63,653 nt of DNA from JBEKTW01 sp049515655. GTDB taxonomy: Bacteria; Bacteroidota; Ignavibacteria; UBA10030; SZUA-254. The notes beneath the pieces are model-generated. The model searched no databases, was not told where the DNA came from, and saw only the letters and a list, made by a program, of their open reading frames with translations. Location: the NCBI GenBank assembly GCA_049515655.1, contig JBEKTW010000032.1:1-63653 (forward strand), in the 5' to 3' direction. The position numbers and the translations under genes are program-made. Positions 43,733 through 52,545 of the stretch are shown here, piece by piece (position 1 is the first letter of the stretch; each line of letters begins with the position of its first letter).

Positions 43733-44653
43733 ATGACTATTATTGTGGCGGGTGGCACAGGTTTTATTGGAAATGCGCTCGTCGAGAGACTACATCAAGA
43801 GCGGCACAACGTCGTACTTCTCACACGCAATCCGTCCAAGGTTGAGCAGAGTCGGCCGAATCTACGTGTTGAAGAGTGGGACGCGAAAACAATCGGTCCG
43901 TGGGGGGAAGACATGAACCGCGCTGACGCCATTATCAACCTGACGGGGGAGATCATCGCCGGCAAGCGCTGGACGAAAAGGCAGAAAGAGGTGATCCTAA
44001 GAAGCCGGGTTGATGCGACACGGGCTCTCGTACAAGCAATTGAGCAAGCCTCGAAAAAGCCTTCACTCTTGATCAGTGCTTCCGCGGTGGGGTACTATGG
44101 AAATGTACCGTCGGGAGACGTCCCGGAATCTTTTCCCCGGGGGACTGATTTTCTTGCGGCCGTATGCGGGCACTGGGAAGAAGAAGCGCTCGCTGCTGCG
44201 AAGTCTGGCGTGCGAGTCCTTACACCACGACTCGGAGTTGTCCTTGCACATGACGGCGGTGCACTCGCGCGAATGCTTCTGCCGTTCAAGTTTTTCATCG
44301 GTGGCCCTCTCGGAAACGGCAAACAGTGGTTTCCGTGGATTCACCGGGACGATGTTGTTGATGGGATACTATTCTTACTCCAGTCTTCTACGATCTCCGG
44401 TGCAGTCAATTTTGTCGCCCCGGAAGCATTGACGATGAAAGAATTCAGCCGGAGAATTGGTGAGATTCTCCACAGACCATCCTGGGCACCTGTGCCTTCT
44501 CTTGCTTTGCGAATACTCCTCGGCGAGATGGCCGACATGCTGTTGACGGGACAGCGTGTTATCCCGAAGAAATTGATTGATGACGGTTATGTTTTCCGTT
44601 ATCCCTCCCTGACATCGGCGCTCCGTGAGATCGTGAGCAGTCATTGGCATTGA
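43733..44653 (+). CDS. TIGR01777-family epimerase (NAD(P)-binding, SDR type)
   Basis: This 306-aa extended short-chain dehydrogenase of the YfcH/TIGR01777 group has the Rossmann motif 'VAGGTGFIGNALVERL' at its start. 'INLTGEIIAGKRWTKRQK' and 'SASAVGYYGN', which includes the Tyr of the family active site, come next, followed by 'PRLGVVLAHDGGALARMLLPF' and 'WIHRDDVVDGI'. The substrate is unknown. ATG 43733 is preferred: AGGG lies 8 nt upstream and the motif begins directly; earlier in-frame ATGs at 43676 and 43718 would add an unusual extension. The lipocalin gene follows 76 bp later. Confidence 0.88.
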   Translation: MTIIVAGGTGFIGNALVERLHQERHNVVLLTRNPSKVEQSRPNLRVEEWDAKTIGPWGEDMNRADAIINLTGEIIAGKRWTKRQKEVILRSRVDATRALVQAIEQASKKPSLLISASAVGYYGNVPSGDVPESFPRGTDFLAAVCGHWEEEALAAAKSGVRVLTPRLGVVLAHDGGALARMLLPFKFFIGGPLGNGKQWFPWIHRDDVVDGILFLLQSSTISGAVNFVAPEALTMKEFSRRIGEILHRPSWAPVPSLALRILLGEMADMLLTGQRVIPKKLIDDGYVFRYPSLTSALREIVSSHWH

Positions 44654-44729
44654 CAAAACAGATCTGTGTGAACCGCAAAAAAGGTAGATTGTGGTGAACA
44701 ATATTTTCCCATTCCAAAGGACCCTTCTT

Positions 44730-45281
44730 ATGAAGATCATCGTATTTTTCCCGATTGTTCTCCCCTTACTCGGTTACGCTTCAGGAAAAGATACTACCGG
44801 AAATCGCTTGCGGGTGGTTCCGACAGTCGACCTTTCCCGATACCTCGGAACCTGGTACGAGATCGCTCGACTGCCCAACAGGTTCCAGAATGAATGCGCC
44901 GGGAACGTGACTGCGACGTATTCACTGCTCGACGATGGCCAGATGAAGATTGTGAACCGCTGCGTAAAAGAGAACGGTGATACCACGGTGGCAGAGGGGC
45001 GTGCAAAACGGGCAGGTGATGACGAGCCGAACTCGAAGCTGAAAGTCCGCTTCGCTCCAGCATTTCTTTCATTTCTTCCCTTCGTTTGGGGAGATTACTG
45101 GATCATCGATATTGCCCCCGGTTACAACTATGCCGTTGTGGGTGAACCCAATCGAGAGTATCTTTGGGTTCTCGCACGAACACCTACCATAGAGGAAAAA
45201 ACGTTTCAGGAAATTCTCCAACGCATTAGCCAGCAGGGCTATGATCTGAACAAGCTCATCCGGACGAAACAGTCGCACTGA
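44730..45281 (+). CDS. lipocalin family protein (Blc-like)
   Basis: This 183-aa exported lipocalin has the signature 'LSRYLGTWYEIARLPNRFQ' near residue 35 and 'CAGNVTATYSLLDDG' after it. 'DYWIIDIAPGYNYAVVGEP' and 'YLWVLARTPTI' are conserved in the Blc group. Bacterial lipocalins bind lipids in the periplasm or outer membrane under envelope stress. The signal peptide lacks a convincing lipobox ('LLGYASGKD'), so it may be soluble. ATG 44730 follows AAAGGA by 8 nt. Confidence 0.9.
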   Translation: MKIIVFFPIVLPLLGYASGKDTTGNRLRVVPTVDLSRYLGTWYEIARLPNRFQNECAGNVTATYSLLDDGQMKIVNRCVKENGDTTVAEGRAKRAGDDEPNSKLKVRFAPAFLSFLPFVWGDYWIIDIAPGYNYAVVGEPNREYLWVLARTPTIEEKTFQEILQRISQQGYDLNKLIRTKQSH

Positions 45282-45341
45282 ACCGGGCGCCGGCACCTGT
45301 CCACAAATGATTTCACGATTGCGTCCTCATCCTCCAGCTCA

Positions 45342-45380
45342 ATGGTCATGTTTTGACACACTTATGACAATTCCATGACA
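45342..45380. promoter_or_regulatory. phased TGACA direct repeats, Pho-box-like operator
   Basis: TTGACA (45353), ATGACA (45364) and ATGACA (45375) start exactly 11 bp apart; ATGGTC at 45342 is a weak fourth unit. On the minus strand it reads CTGTCAT-N4-TTGTCAT-N4-GTGTCAA, which matches the architecture of the enterobacterial Pho box. On the plus strand it resembles the Bacillus TTAACA-N5 form. It lies 83 bp before the next gene. Confidence 0.45.
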
Positions 45381-45462
45381 GTCTTTTCCAAGATTCTTCG
45401 CACATTGTCATCGTCGAGGATGATGAGTGTCCCGGCATGAGCATTATTAACGAGGAACAGCC

Positions 45463-46488
45463 ATGAGAATATCCGTTTGTGCTTCTGTCGTAGTTCTTTT
45501 GACCGGTACGCTGCTTCCGGTCGATGCGACGTCCCAGAATCGGCGTCTTGTAATAGTGAGCCCTCGCGTCGGCGGCGTCATCGACGCGCTGGAAGCAACA
45601 ACGTACAAGCTTTTTCCAACCATCAAAAACTTCCACTCCGCCTCGATCTACCAGGCGCCGGACAGCTCGTTGTGGGTGATGGCCCAGCTAAAATCTGCCG
45701 AAGCGGTCCTCCGCGATTCGACTTTTGCAATCTCTTTCGAGCTTGTCAATGAGTACGCTGAACGGATCGATCATTGGGGAGAACTGCTGCAGGGGTCATA
45801 TCGGATGGGCACATCACAACCTCACATTCTATGTGACGATGGAACTCCGTTGAATCCCCCACCGGTCGCATCCATGAAGAGCGTCATTTTCTCCGGTAAT
45901 CAACCTACAGTTGCTCTTCCCCGTCGTTTTCCTGCTGACGCTCTTCCCCTCGCACCGGACACATCAGGACTTGTGCGTCCAAGATTTGCGACGATCCGCT
46001 TCGACGTCGCGTTAGGCCTGATGCTCAGCGATTTTTCGGAATTGAAGCAACTCACTGGAAGCGCGACCAGCATCTCCGTCCCACTGTCGTTCTATGTTCA
46101 GGTTCCCATTGCGGAAGATCCGTCAATCGTGATCATCAGCGGTTGGGGTTTTGCCCTCGGAGGAGCGGGTGGAGGGAGCGAAGCCTCGTTCTCAACCTTT
46201 CTTCTGTACCGTCCAGGCACTTCTTCTTCTCTCAAGCCGATCGTTGGACTGGGGTTTGGGTATACGAGTTACGAGTATGGTACAGACGGCTTTCTCGGTC
46301 CTGGAATGATCAGTATCCATGCTTCCGAGTCGTATCCTCTACTTATCTTCGGGCTGAATATTGTTCCTAATACTCTGGACATTTTGCTCACATGCCCCCT
46401 GACCAAAGGACTGAACACAACGTTCGAGTCGAATTCGTACACCATAAGACCTGCAGGCTTCGGATTAAGCCTGCTTCACTCGCTATGA
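45463..46488 (+). CDS. exported protein with an outer-membrane barrel-like C-terminus
   Basis: I do not recognise this 341-aa protein. It has a signal peptide ('VVVLLTGTLLPVDA'). Residues about 15-130 look like a small alpha/beta domain. From about 175 on, alternating hydrophobic strands appear ('RFATIRFDVALGLMLSD', 'IVIISGWGFALGGAGGG', 'PIVGLGFGYTSYEYG'), as in outer-membrane beta-barrels. GAGGA lies 6 nt before the ATG. A lipoprotein gene follows after 15 bp, so the two are probably one operon, possibly under the phased repeat at 45342. Confidence 0.6.
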   Translation: MRISVCASVVVLLTGTLLPVDATSQNRRLVIVSPRVGGVIDALEATTYKLFPTIKNFHSASIYQAPDSSLWVMAQLKSAEAVLRDSTFAISFELVNEYAERIDHWGELLQGSYRMGTSQPHILCDDGTPLNPPPVASMKSVIFSGNQPTVALPRRFPADALPLAPDTSGLVRPRFATIRFDVALGLMLSDFSELKQLTGSATSISVPLSFYVQVPIAEDPSIVIISGWGFALGGAGGGSEASFSTFLLYRPGTSSSLKPIVGLGFGYTSYEYGTDGFLGPGMISIHASESYPLLIFGLNIVPNTLDILLTCPLTKGLNTTFESNSYTIRPAGFGLSLLHSL

Positions 46489-46503
46489 TAATTGAGGCCC
46501 ATT

Positions 46504-48057
46504 ATGAAATCTACAATCTGTTTTCTTAACCTTCTCGCTCTTGTCGCCGCCCTGGTCGGGAGCGGCTGCTCCGCCACGTATCAGGTGAAAACGAAAAGCG
46601 AGTTGGTACAGCGGGAGGGGAAGGGACCGATCCGAGCGCTCACCGTCGATTCACTTCTGTATACGTTGCAGACATTCTCGTTCAGCGACTTACTTCTCAG
46701 CGGACGTGGTACTCTGAAGCAGCATGGTCTGACCGCTCCGTTCGAGGGATCGATCCCATTCAATCGCATAGTCTTCATTGAGGGGCTTGAAACCAGCTAT
46801 TGGAAAGCGGTCTGGGTGGTTCCGATGATGGCGGGAGTTGTCTCCGGTTTGTCGGCCATTGCAGAACCCCCCCAGTTCGAAATCCACCGGAGCGGCAGTT
46901 CCTGTCCGTATGTATACGCATTCGACGGTACGCAGTTCAAACTGGAGGCAGAGGCATTCGGTACATCAATCTCAAAGGCGCTCGAGGCACAAACATTCAG
47001 CCTTCTTCCTTCCCTTGTTCCCGTTGAAGGGAGCCTCACAGTCCGCGTCAGCAATGAACGGCCGGAGACTCATCTGCTTAACAGTGTGAACCTTTTCGCC
47101 GCGGATGTACCGGAATCCTCGTCGGTCGTCCTGGACGTCGACAATGTCCTCTGGCCACTCCCTCACGTCGTTCCTCCGGTAGGCGCCCGCGATCACTCAG
47201 GAAAGGATATCCTGTCCGACCTTATCACAGAGGATGGTCGTTATTGGAAGTCAGATCTAGCTAACACGGTACCCTTCTCAGGATTCCGGGACACGCTGGA
47301 GGTACACTTCGATGTTCCGCCAGGTGCATCGGAAGCGACGTTTGTGATCCACGCTATCAACACTGAGTTGATTTCCGAAGTGTATCGCTCCGTGGGCGCT
47401 GTTCTGGGAGATGCATCGATGCTGTTCTACCAGGCGCTGGAGCGGGACGCGGAACTCCAAAGTAGCATTCGGGAGTGGATTCGCGAATGCAACCTTCGAA
47501 TTGAAGTGGCAGGTGGCACCAACTGGAAAGAGGTGGGTGTGATGCCTCCGGAGGCGAATGTGGCGCCATTCTCTCGCGCGGTTCGGATCAGCAACCTGGG
47601 TTGCCTTCACGGCCCGCTTCGCGTGAGGCTATCCTCGCTGACTGACGTGTGGCGCATCGATGCTGTGTCGATGGATTTTTCACCGGTGCAACCTCTCCCA
47701 CTTCACCCACTGGATATTATGTCGGTGAGTGCCTCCGACCGAATGAATTGGGAAAGTGCCATTAAGTCCGGCGATTCATCCTATGCGCTCATTCTGCCAT
47801 CCAATTATCTCGACATATCGTTTCGTTCGGACGCGGCACTCGGCATGCAACGGCCCGTTTACGTCTTCGCGGCGCAGGGATACTTGTATGAGTGGTTTCC
47901 GACGAAAACGGAACCCGCCTCGTCTGTCATCTCAGAAACAGTAACAGGCGGTGATCGGGTTTCAATGCTCAAACTCCTCATCAAGCAAAGGGATCTTATC
48001 CTTCCTCCTATATACGCAGGGTGGCGGAAAGCCAATGAGATGGAGAGCGACCGGTGA
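46504..48057 (+). CDS. lipoprotein with a 'SCPYVYAFDG' module, unknown function
   Basis: This 517-aa protein has a lipobox ('ALVGSGCSA'). A short membrane-like stretch lies at about 98-120 ('AVWVVPMMAGVVSGLSAIA'). The module from about 130 ('SCPYVYAFDGTQFKLEAEAF', then 'VRVSNERPETHLLNSVNLFA') resembles a segment I have seen in other uncharacterised bacterial surface proteins. The C-terminal half is beta-rich and unassigned. GAGG lies 6 nt before ATG 46504. It is paired with the barrel-like gene upstream, so an outer-membrane complex is possible. A strong terminator follows. Confidence 0.6.
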   Translation: MKSTICFLNLLALVAALVGSGCSATYQVKTKSELVQREGKGPIRALTVDSLLYTLQTFSFSDLLLSGRGTLKQHGLTAPFEGSIPFNRIVFIEGLETSYWKAVWVVPMMAGVVSGLSAIAEPPQFEIHRSGSSCPYVYAFDGTQFKLEAEAFGTSISKALEAQTFSLLPSLVPVEGSLTVRVSNERPETHLLNSVNLFAADVPESSSVVLDVDNVLWPLPHVVPPVGARDHSGKDILSDLITEDGRYWKSDLANTVPFSGFRDTLEVHFDVPPGASEATFVIHAINTELISEVYRSVGAVLGDASMLFYQALERDAELQSSIREWIRECNLRIEVAGGTNWKEVGVMPPEANVAPFSRAVRISNLGCLHGPLRVRLSSLTDVWRIDAVSMDFSPVQPLPLHPLDIMSVSASDRMNWESAIKSGDSSYALILPSNYLDISFRSDAALGMQRPVYVFAAQGYLYEWFPTKTEPASSVISETVTGGDRVSMLKLLIKQRDLILPPIYAGWRKANEMESDR

Positions 48058-48189
48058 GACAATGCGAAAACGGCGTGCAAGAGCGAGATGATAAGAAGCG
48101 GGGGCAGGCCATTCCGTGAGTGAATCATTGATTTATGCTTACGAAATGCTATATTGGTTGGCGAAACCGCATTTCTATTAATACTTGCT

Positions 48190-48222
48190 AGCCCCCGTCT
48201 ATGTGTAGCGGTGACGGGGGCT
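48190..48222 (+). terminator. terminator of the barrel/lipoprotein operon
   Basis: AGCCCCCGTC and GACGGGGGCT are exact complements with a 13-nt loop, followed by TTGCATTTTC. Confidence 0.8.
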
Positions 48223-48235
48223 TTGCATTTTCAAG

Positions 48236-48264
48236 TTGACAATCTCCCGTCAAATCGTTATTTT
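48236..48264 (+). promoter_or_regulatory. ribokinase promoter
   Basis: TTGACA and TATTTT with a 17-nt spacer lie 14 nt after the preceding terminator. The leader is about 105 nt and has no clear fold. Confidence 0.6.
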
Positions 48265-48375
48265 TTTTCGGCATCAACTCTGGAGCGTTCTCCTTCCTAA
48301 CTCTGTCACCACGGGGAACACTTCACTGTCGACGCGTTCATATGTGGCTGTGTAGATGTGTTGAAAGGATAATCG

Positions 48376-49308
48376 ATGTCCGATACGTGGGTTACTGTCA
48401 TGGGAAGTTTCGTTGCGGACCTTGCATTCCGCACGTCGCACCTGCCTGCATGGGGGCAGACGGTCATGGGGTCAGAGTTTCGGCTTGGACCGGGAGGCAA
48501 GGGTTCGAATCAGGCGGTTGCAGCGGCTCGTCTTGGGGGAAAGGTGAGTTTCATTAGCAAGCTCGGCAACGATCCGTTCGGCGATCTTGCGCGCAAAACG
48601 TACAAAGAAGAACGTATCGATTCCCGGTTTTGCTTCAGTACCTCGGAACACGCGACGGGCGCTGCCGCAATTATCGTGCATGATATCAAAGGCGAAAACG
48701 GCATCATTGTCGTCCCCGGCGCATGCTTTCAACTCACCATCGAGGATGTCGATTGTGCGATTCCGCTTATCACGGAATCATCAATTTTTCTAACGCAGCT
48801 TGAGCTGCCCGTCCCTGTTGTCGAGCACGGGCTGGAAGTCGCTCACCGGCTCGGCGTACCGACCATTTTAAACCCTGCGCCGGCTTTCGCGCTTCCGAAT
48901 TCCATTTACCAGCACTGCGATTATGTCACCCCGAATGAAAGCGAGGCGGCCACGCTCACCGGCAAAGCCGTTTTCGATGTTGGCGATGCAGAGCGCGCGG
49001 CCGACGTTTTGCTTGCGCGCGGGGTCCGAAACGTGGTGATTACTCTGGGGGAAAAAGGCGCATTCGTAAAGAATTCTCACGTTGCTGAACTTGTTCCTGC
49101 CTTCGATGCCGGTCCGGTCGTCGAGACGACAGGAGCAGGTGATGCATTTAACGGGGCGCTGGCGATTGGGCTTTCCGAAGGACTCAACCTTGTCTCCGCT
49201 GTTAGATTCGGATGCGCTGCCGCCGGAATTTCCGTAACTCGGCATGGTACTGCGCCTTCGATGCCCAAACGCCTCGAAGTGGACGCATTACTGAAGCATT
49301 CATTGTAG
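48376..49308 (+). CDS. PfkB-family sugar kinase, probable ribokinase
   Basis: This 310-aa kinase has both PfkB signatures: 'GPGGKGSNQAVAAARLGG' near residue 37, and 'ETTGAGDAFNGALAIG' near residue 250, which holds the catalytic Asp. The first matches ribokinases best. It phosphorylates a sugar at O5 using ATP. AAGGA lies 6 nt upstream. A sugar transporter gene follows after 10 bp, supporting uptake and phosphorylation of ribose or a similar sugar. Fructokinase activity is an alternative. Confidence 0.85.
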   Translation: MSDTWVTVMGSFVADLAFRTSHLPAWGQTVMGSEFRLGPGGKGSNQAVAAARLGGKVSFISKLGNDPFGDLARKTYKEERIDSRFCFSTSEHATGAAAIIVHDIKGENGIIVVPGACFQLTIEDVDCAIPLITESSIFLTQLELPVPVVEHGLEVAHRLGVPTILNPAPAFALPNSIYQHCDYVTPNESEAATLTGKAVFDVGDAERAADVLLARGVRNVVITLGEKGAFVKNSHVAELVPAFDAGPVVETTGAGDAFNGALAIGLSEGLNLVSAVRFGCAAAGISVTRHGTAPSMPKRLEVDALLKHSL

Positions 49309-49318
49309 AGGAGTCTTC

Positions 49319-50293
49319 ATGTTCGTACCGACCACGTTTGCCGCCGCACTCATCATGACAATCATCAGCACTTTCTGCTGGGGCTCGTTTGCGAATGCCT
49401 TCAAGTTCATGAAGAATTACCGCTTCGAGTTATACTACTGGGACTACGCGTTGGGTATTCTCTTAACCGCGATTGCGCTTGCCTTCACGATGGGTACGGT
49501 TGTCGGAGGGGAAAGCGCGTTTCTCATGAATATGAAATCTGCCGGCTCGATGAATATTCTGTGTGCGGCCATCGGAGGATTCATCTTCAATATAGCCAGC
49601 GTTTTATTGATTGCAGGAATTGAGATTGCCGGGCTTGCCGTTGCCTTTCCGATTTCCATCGGCATTGCGCTCGTCGAAGGAGTTATCCTCAGTTATGCGA
49701 TCCAACCGAAAGGAAATGCCTTGTTCCTTGCCGCCGGGGTCATGATGGCGGTGATTGCCGTTGTATTGATTGGCATGGCATACCGCGAGCTGCAAGGGCA
49801 GGATCAAAAGCTCTCACGAAGAGGGGTTATCATCTGCATTATTTCCGGGGTGCTGATGGGGATGTTTGCTCCTTTTGTCACGCGCGCAATGACTGCACAT
49901 CAGCCGCTCACACCATACACGGTGGCGGTCTTTTTCACCTCGGGAGCGCTGATCTGCTGTTTCTTCTTCAATATTTACTTGATGAAAAAGCCGCTCGTAG
50001 GCGAGCCGATCGGTTTTTCGGGCTACCGGAAGGCTCCGGCAGCGTATCATGCATTCGGTTTGATCGGCGGGATGATTTGGAGCATCGGAATGGTTTTCAA
50101 TTTTGTCGCAGCCAGTTTGGTGGGCATGGCAATCTCGTATGCGATTGGACAAGCATCGCCTATGGTTGCCGCCGCATGGGGTGTGTTCGTTTGGCACGAA
50201 TTCCGCGGCTCGAATTCTCGTGCGAAAAGGTACCTCGCCGGCATGTTCGCCTCATATTTCTTGGCTCTGGTATTGATAGCCTTAGCGTACTAG
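49319..50293 (+). CDS. GRP/RhaT-like sugar transporter (DMT superfamily)
   Basis: This 324-aa membrane protein has about ten helices. It opens 'FCWGSFANAFKFMKNYRFEL' and continues 'YYWDYALGILLTAIALAF', typical of a bacterial group labelled 'multidrug DMT' or 'GRP sugar transporter'. Other landmarks are 'VAFPISIGIALVEGVILSY' and 'MAISYAIGQASPMVAAAWG'. The kinase gene 10 bp upstream favours sugar import (ribose or a related pentose) over drug export. GAGG lies close to the start. Confidence 0.75.
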   Translation: MFVPTTFAAALIMTIISTFCWGSFANAFKFMKNYRFELYYWDYALGILLTAIALAFTMGTVVGGESAFLMNMKSAGSMNILCAAIGGFIFNIASVLLIAGIEIAGLAVAFPISIGIALVEGVILSYAIQPKGNALFLAAGVMMAVIAVVLIGMAYRELQGQDQKLSRRGVIICIISGVLMGMFAPFVTRAMTAHQPLTPYTVAVFFTSGALICCFFFNIYLMKKPLVGEPIGFSGYRKAPAAYHAFGLIGGMIWSIGMVFNFVAASLVGMAISYAIGQASPMVAAAWGVFVWHEFRGSNSRAKRYLAGMFASYFLALVLIALAY

Positions 50294-50372
50294 CACACAC
50301 AAAATAAAACCCGTTTAAGAAAGCGCCGTACTAAGTCATTTGTATTTGTACACCTAATAATGGCATTGAGGT

Positions 50373-50855
50373 ATGCGAACAAAAGTAACAATCCTGATTC
50401 TCATGACGTTATGCTGCATTCCGGCATCAAGCCAAGAGCTGCCAAGAGTAATATATCGCGCAGATACGGCTGGTTACTTTTCAGATCATCTAAAGATTAC
50501 CAAGCTTGATCGCCTTCCAGAATCGACAACCGAGATTCAGAAAAAAGAGAACTCGAATAAGACTGCGTACTATTATGTACATGAGGCTGATTTCACTAGG
50601 GCCGGGCCCTGGAATAGTTATGCTGTCATCGACAATATCGGAGAAGGAAACATCCTTGAGCTAAGATTTCTGGATCACGCATCGTACGGTGTTCGTTTGG
50701 ACTGGATCAATGACAAGCTCCTTCATGTTAAAGAATACCTGGGACGAATCATCGCTCTGGATTTGATTCTTGACACAAGTAACGGAAAATTGATTTACCA
50801 GGAGGTTGAAGATTACTTCCAGATTCTTCACCCGGAACAATTGGAAATTAAATGA
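50373..50855 (+). CDS. exported protein of unknown function
   Basis: This 160-aa protein has a signal peptide ('ILILMTLCCIPASSQ') and a beta-rich body. I do not recognise it. Its end overlaps the next start by ATGA, so the two are translated together. Base composition is AT-richer than the ribokinase genes before and the glycosidase genes after, which hints at separate acquisition. Confidence 0.55.
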   Translation: MRTKVTILILMTLCCIPASSQELPRVIYRADTAGYFSDHLKITKLDRLPESTTEIQKKENSNKTAYYYVHEADFTRAGPWNSYAVIDNIGEGNILELRFLDHASYGVRLDWINDKLLHVKEYLGRIIALDLILDTSNGKLIYQEVEDYFQILHPEQLEIK

Positions 50856-51775
50856 ATACAAATCTATATTTGCTTATCGGTATTTTCCTGTTATCTCATC
50901 TTGCCGGCGCCAGGTGCCCCCTTATGCAGGACAAGATTGCCGAGTATGGTAACTACATATCGTTATTAAACACGCACGACTTGAATACGATCAAGCTCGC
51001 GGTTGAGAGGTACAGAGAAGTGGTCGATTCAAGCCACAAAGTATTTTGTGATTCTGCATTTTGGGTTTTCTGGCAATACTTCAATGCGGTTAAAGACAGC
51101 CAGGCAGCCGGTCTGGAAAAGGAAGGCGGCTGCCCAAGATTTGGAGAGTTTGCTGATGTCATCGACTATCCCGCCAACCCGGATGAGAATGCACTGAAAG
51201 AGAAATTAGAGACGGATCATCAAACATATCGGCAAGCTGATTTATCGTTGTTAGAACAACTGAATGCATTCGGGCTCAAGATCGAGTGCGTTGAAGGTTT
51301 TATTTGTGTTGCATCCGGCAAAGCCGACTACATAGTGAAGAATTTTTCCGGATACGTATCAGAGCCCACAAGAAATTATGTGGAACTGATTATCAACGAC
51401 GAAAACAAACCGGTCGCAAAAGATGCCGGACTACAGATCTCTGTAAGAGAACTTGCCGGGAGGGCAATTCAATGGGAAACATTTATTCGCGATAATCCGG
51501 GGTTTGTCAAGATCGAAGAATGCAAACAAAAATATCATGACTGCTTGCACGCTCTTATGTCTGGATTTGAGAACACACCCGCTTTCGATTTTGAAACTCA
51601 TATTCTTAAAAGCGAATTTCGGAACGCCTATGACTTCATACGAAAAGAATCAAGCGGGACTCAAACGGGCAAGATAATCCAGGGATATTACGAATTGTTA
51701 ATCTCCAGAGGATTTGTATCGGACACGACCATTCAAGAGTATATCAAAAAGAGCACCCGCTACGACCAACAGTGA
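50852..51775 (+). CDS. exported Cys-containing protein of unknown function
   Basis: This 307-aa protein has a signal peptide ('LLIGIFLLSHLAGA') and eight Cys in the mature part, including 'ARCPL', 'VFCDS', 'GGCPRFGEF', 'IECVEGFICVA' and 'IEECKQKYHDCLHA'. Disulfides in the periplasm are likely. The rest is mainly helical. No family is recognised. It overlaps the upstream unknown gene by 4 bp and shares its AT-rich composition. Confidence 0.55.
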   Translation: MNTNLYLLIGIFLLSHLAGARCPLMQDKIAEYGNYISLLNTHDLNTIKLAVERYREVVDSSHKVFCDSAFWVFWQYFNAVKDSQAAGLEKEGGCPRFGEFADVIDYPANPDENALKEKLETDHQTYRQADLSLLEQLNAFGLKIECVEGFICVASGKADYIVKNFSGYVSEPTRNYVELIINDENKPVAKDAGLQISVRELAGRAIQWETFIRDNPGFVKIEECKQKYHDCLHALMSGFENTPAFDFETHILKSEFRNAYDFIRKESSGTQTGKIIQGYYELLISRGFVSDTTIQEYIKKSTRYDQQ

Positions 51776-51875
51776 TTCTCGCAGAACCGGGTGATGCGGT
51801 TTGGAAGGGTCAAATTCTCACCAGGAATGGATCAAAGATGAGGAGCACTCCACCGCTTAAGATGAAAATAGACAA

Positions 51876-52544
51876 ATGAATGTAAACGACTCTAACGCCT
51901 CCACTTCAATCCGTACATGGCGTGTCATCTTCATGTTCTGTGTGGGACTTGCAGGGCAAGGAATGATATGTCTTGCTCAGAAGACCTCGACCGAAAATCG
52001 GTCATCGGAGATAACGTGGGGCGGCGGCTGGTTGCCGGAATCAGAGAAACGGGTCGACGAGTATGCCGCCTTCCGTGGAGTCTTCACTCTCAACCGCAGT
52101 ACGAAACTGAGAGTCGAAATTCTCGGTGCGCATTGGTTTCAATCATGGATTGATGAACAGTTTTTGACTGACGGCCCTGCGCGTTTTCCACTCGGCTGGA
52201 GTCACTGTCACGTCTGGGCATCCTCACCGACGGCGCAGTTGTCGAAGTACGTTCTTGGTATATCTCCCTGCTTCGGTCGGGGGAGGGATCATTTTGAGTT
52301 CTGTCTTGTCCCCGGGAAGCTGGAACAGGGATCAGGAAGAGTTCCTTTCCCGAACGATTCCGGCACCGTGAATGTCCAATGGCATCGTGAGAAAGAGGGA
52401 CAGATCGCCTACGAAGTTCAGAGCTCCAAACCGATCTGGATGCATGCCGGCGGAAGCTCAAATGCAATCAGAATCGAAGGCAAAAGTGTTTTGCCAATCC
52501 AGAGGCAAGGGAATGTCTGGATATTGAAAAAGGAAAAGGAGTAA
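51876..52544 (+). pseudogene. alpha-L-rhamnosidase (GH78) remnant lacking its catalytic domain
   Basis: The 222-codon frame is open but joins the two ends of a rhamnosidase. Residues about 45-105 ('YAAFRGVFTLNRSTKLRVEI', 'DEQFLTDGPARFP') match the N-terminal lectin-like sandwich. From residue 106 it becomes 'SHCHVWASSPTAQLSKYVLG' and 'GTVNVQWHREKEGQIAYEV', which match the very end of the barrel and the C-terminal sandwich. Some 400-600 residues with the catalytic (alpha/alpha)6 barrel are missing, and the junction is near 52180-52195 in frame. A signal-like segment is present. Assembly collapse is an alternative to real deletion. Confidence 0.65.
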
Positions 52545-52545
52545 A

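Noticed and set aside
48505..48520. GGTTCGAATC, a tRNA T-loop word.
   Set aside because: It lies inside the ribokinase PfkB motif and no cloverleaf can be drawn around it.
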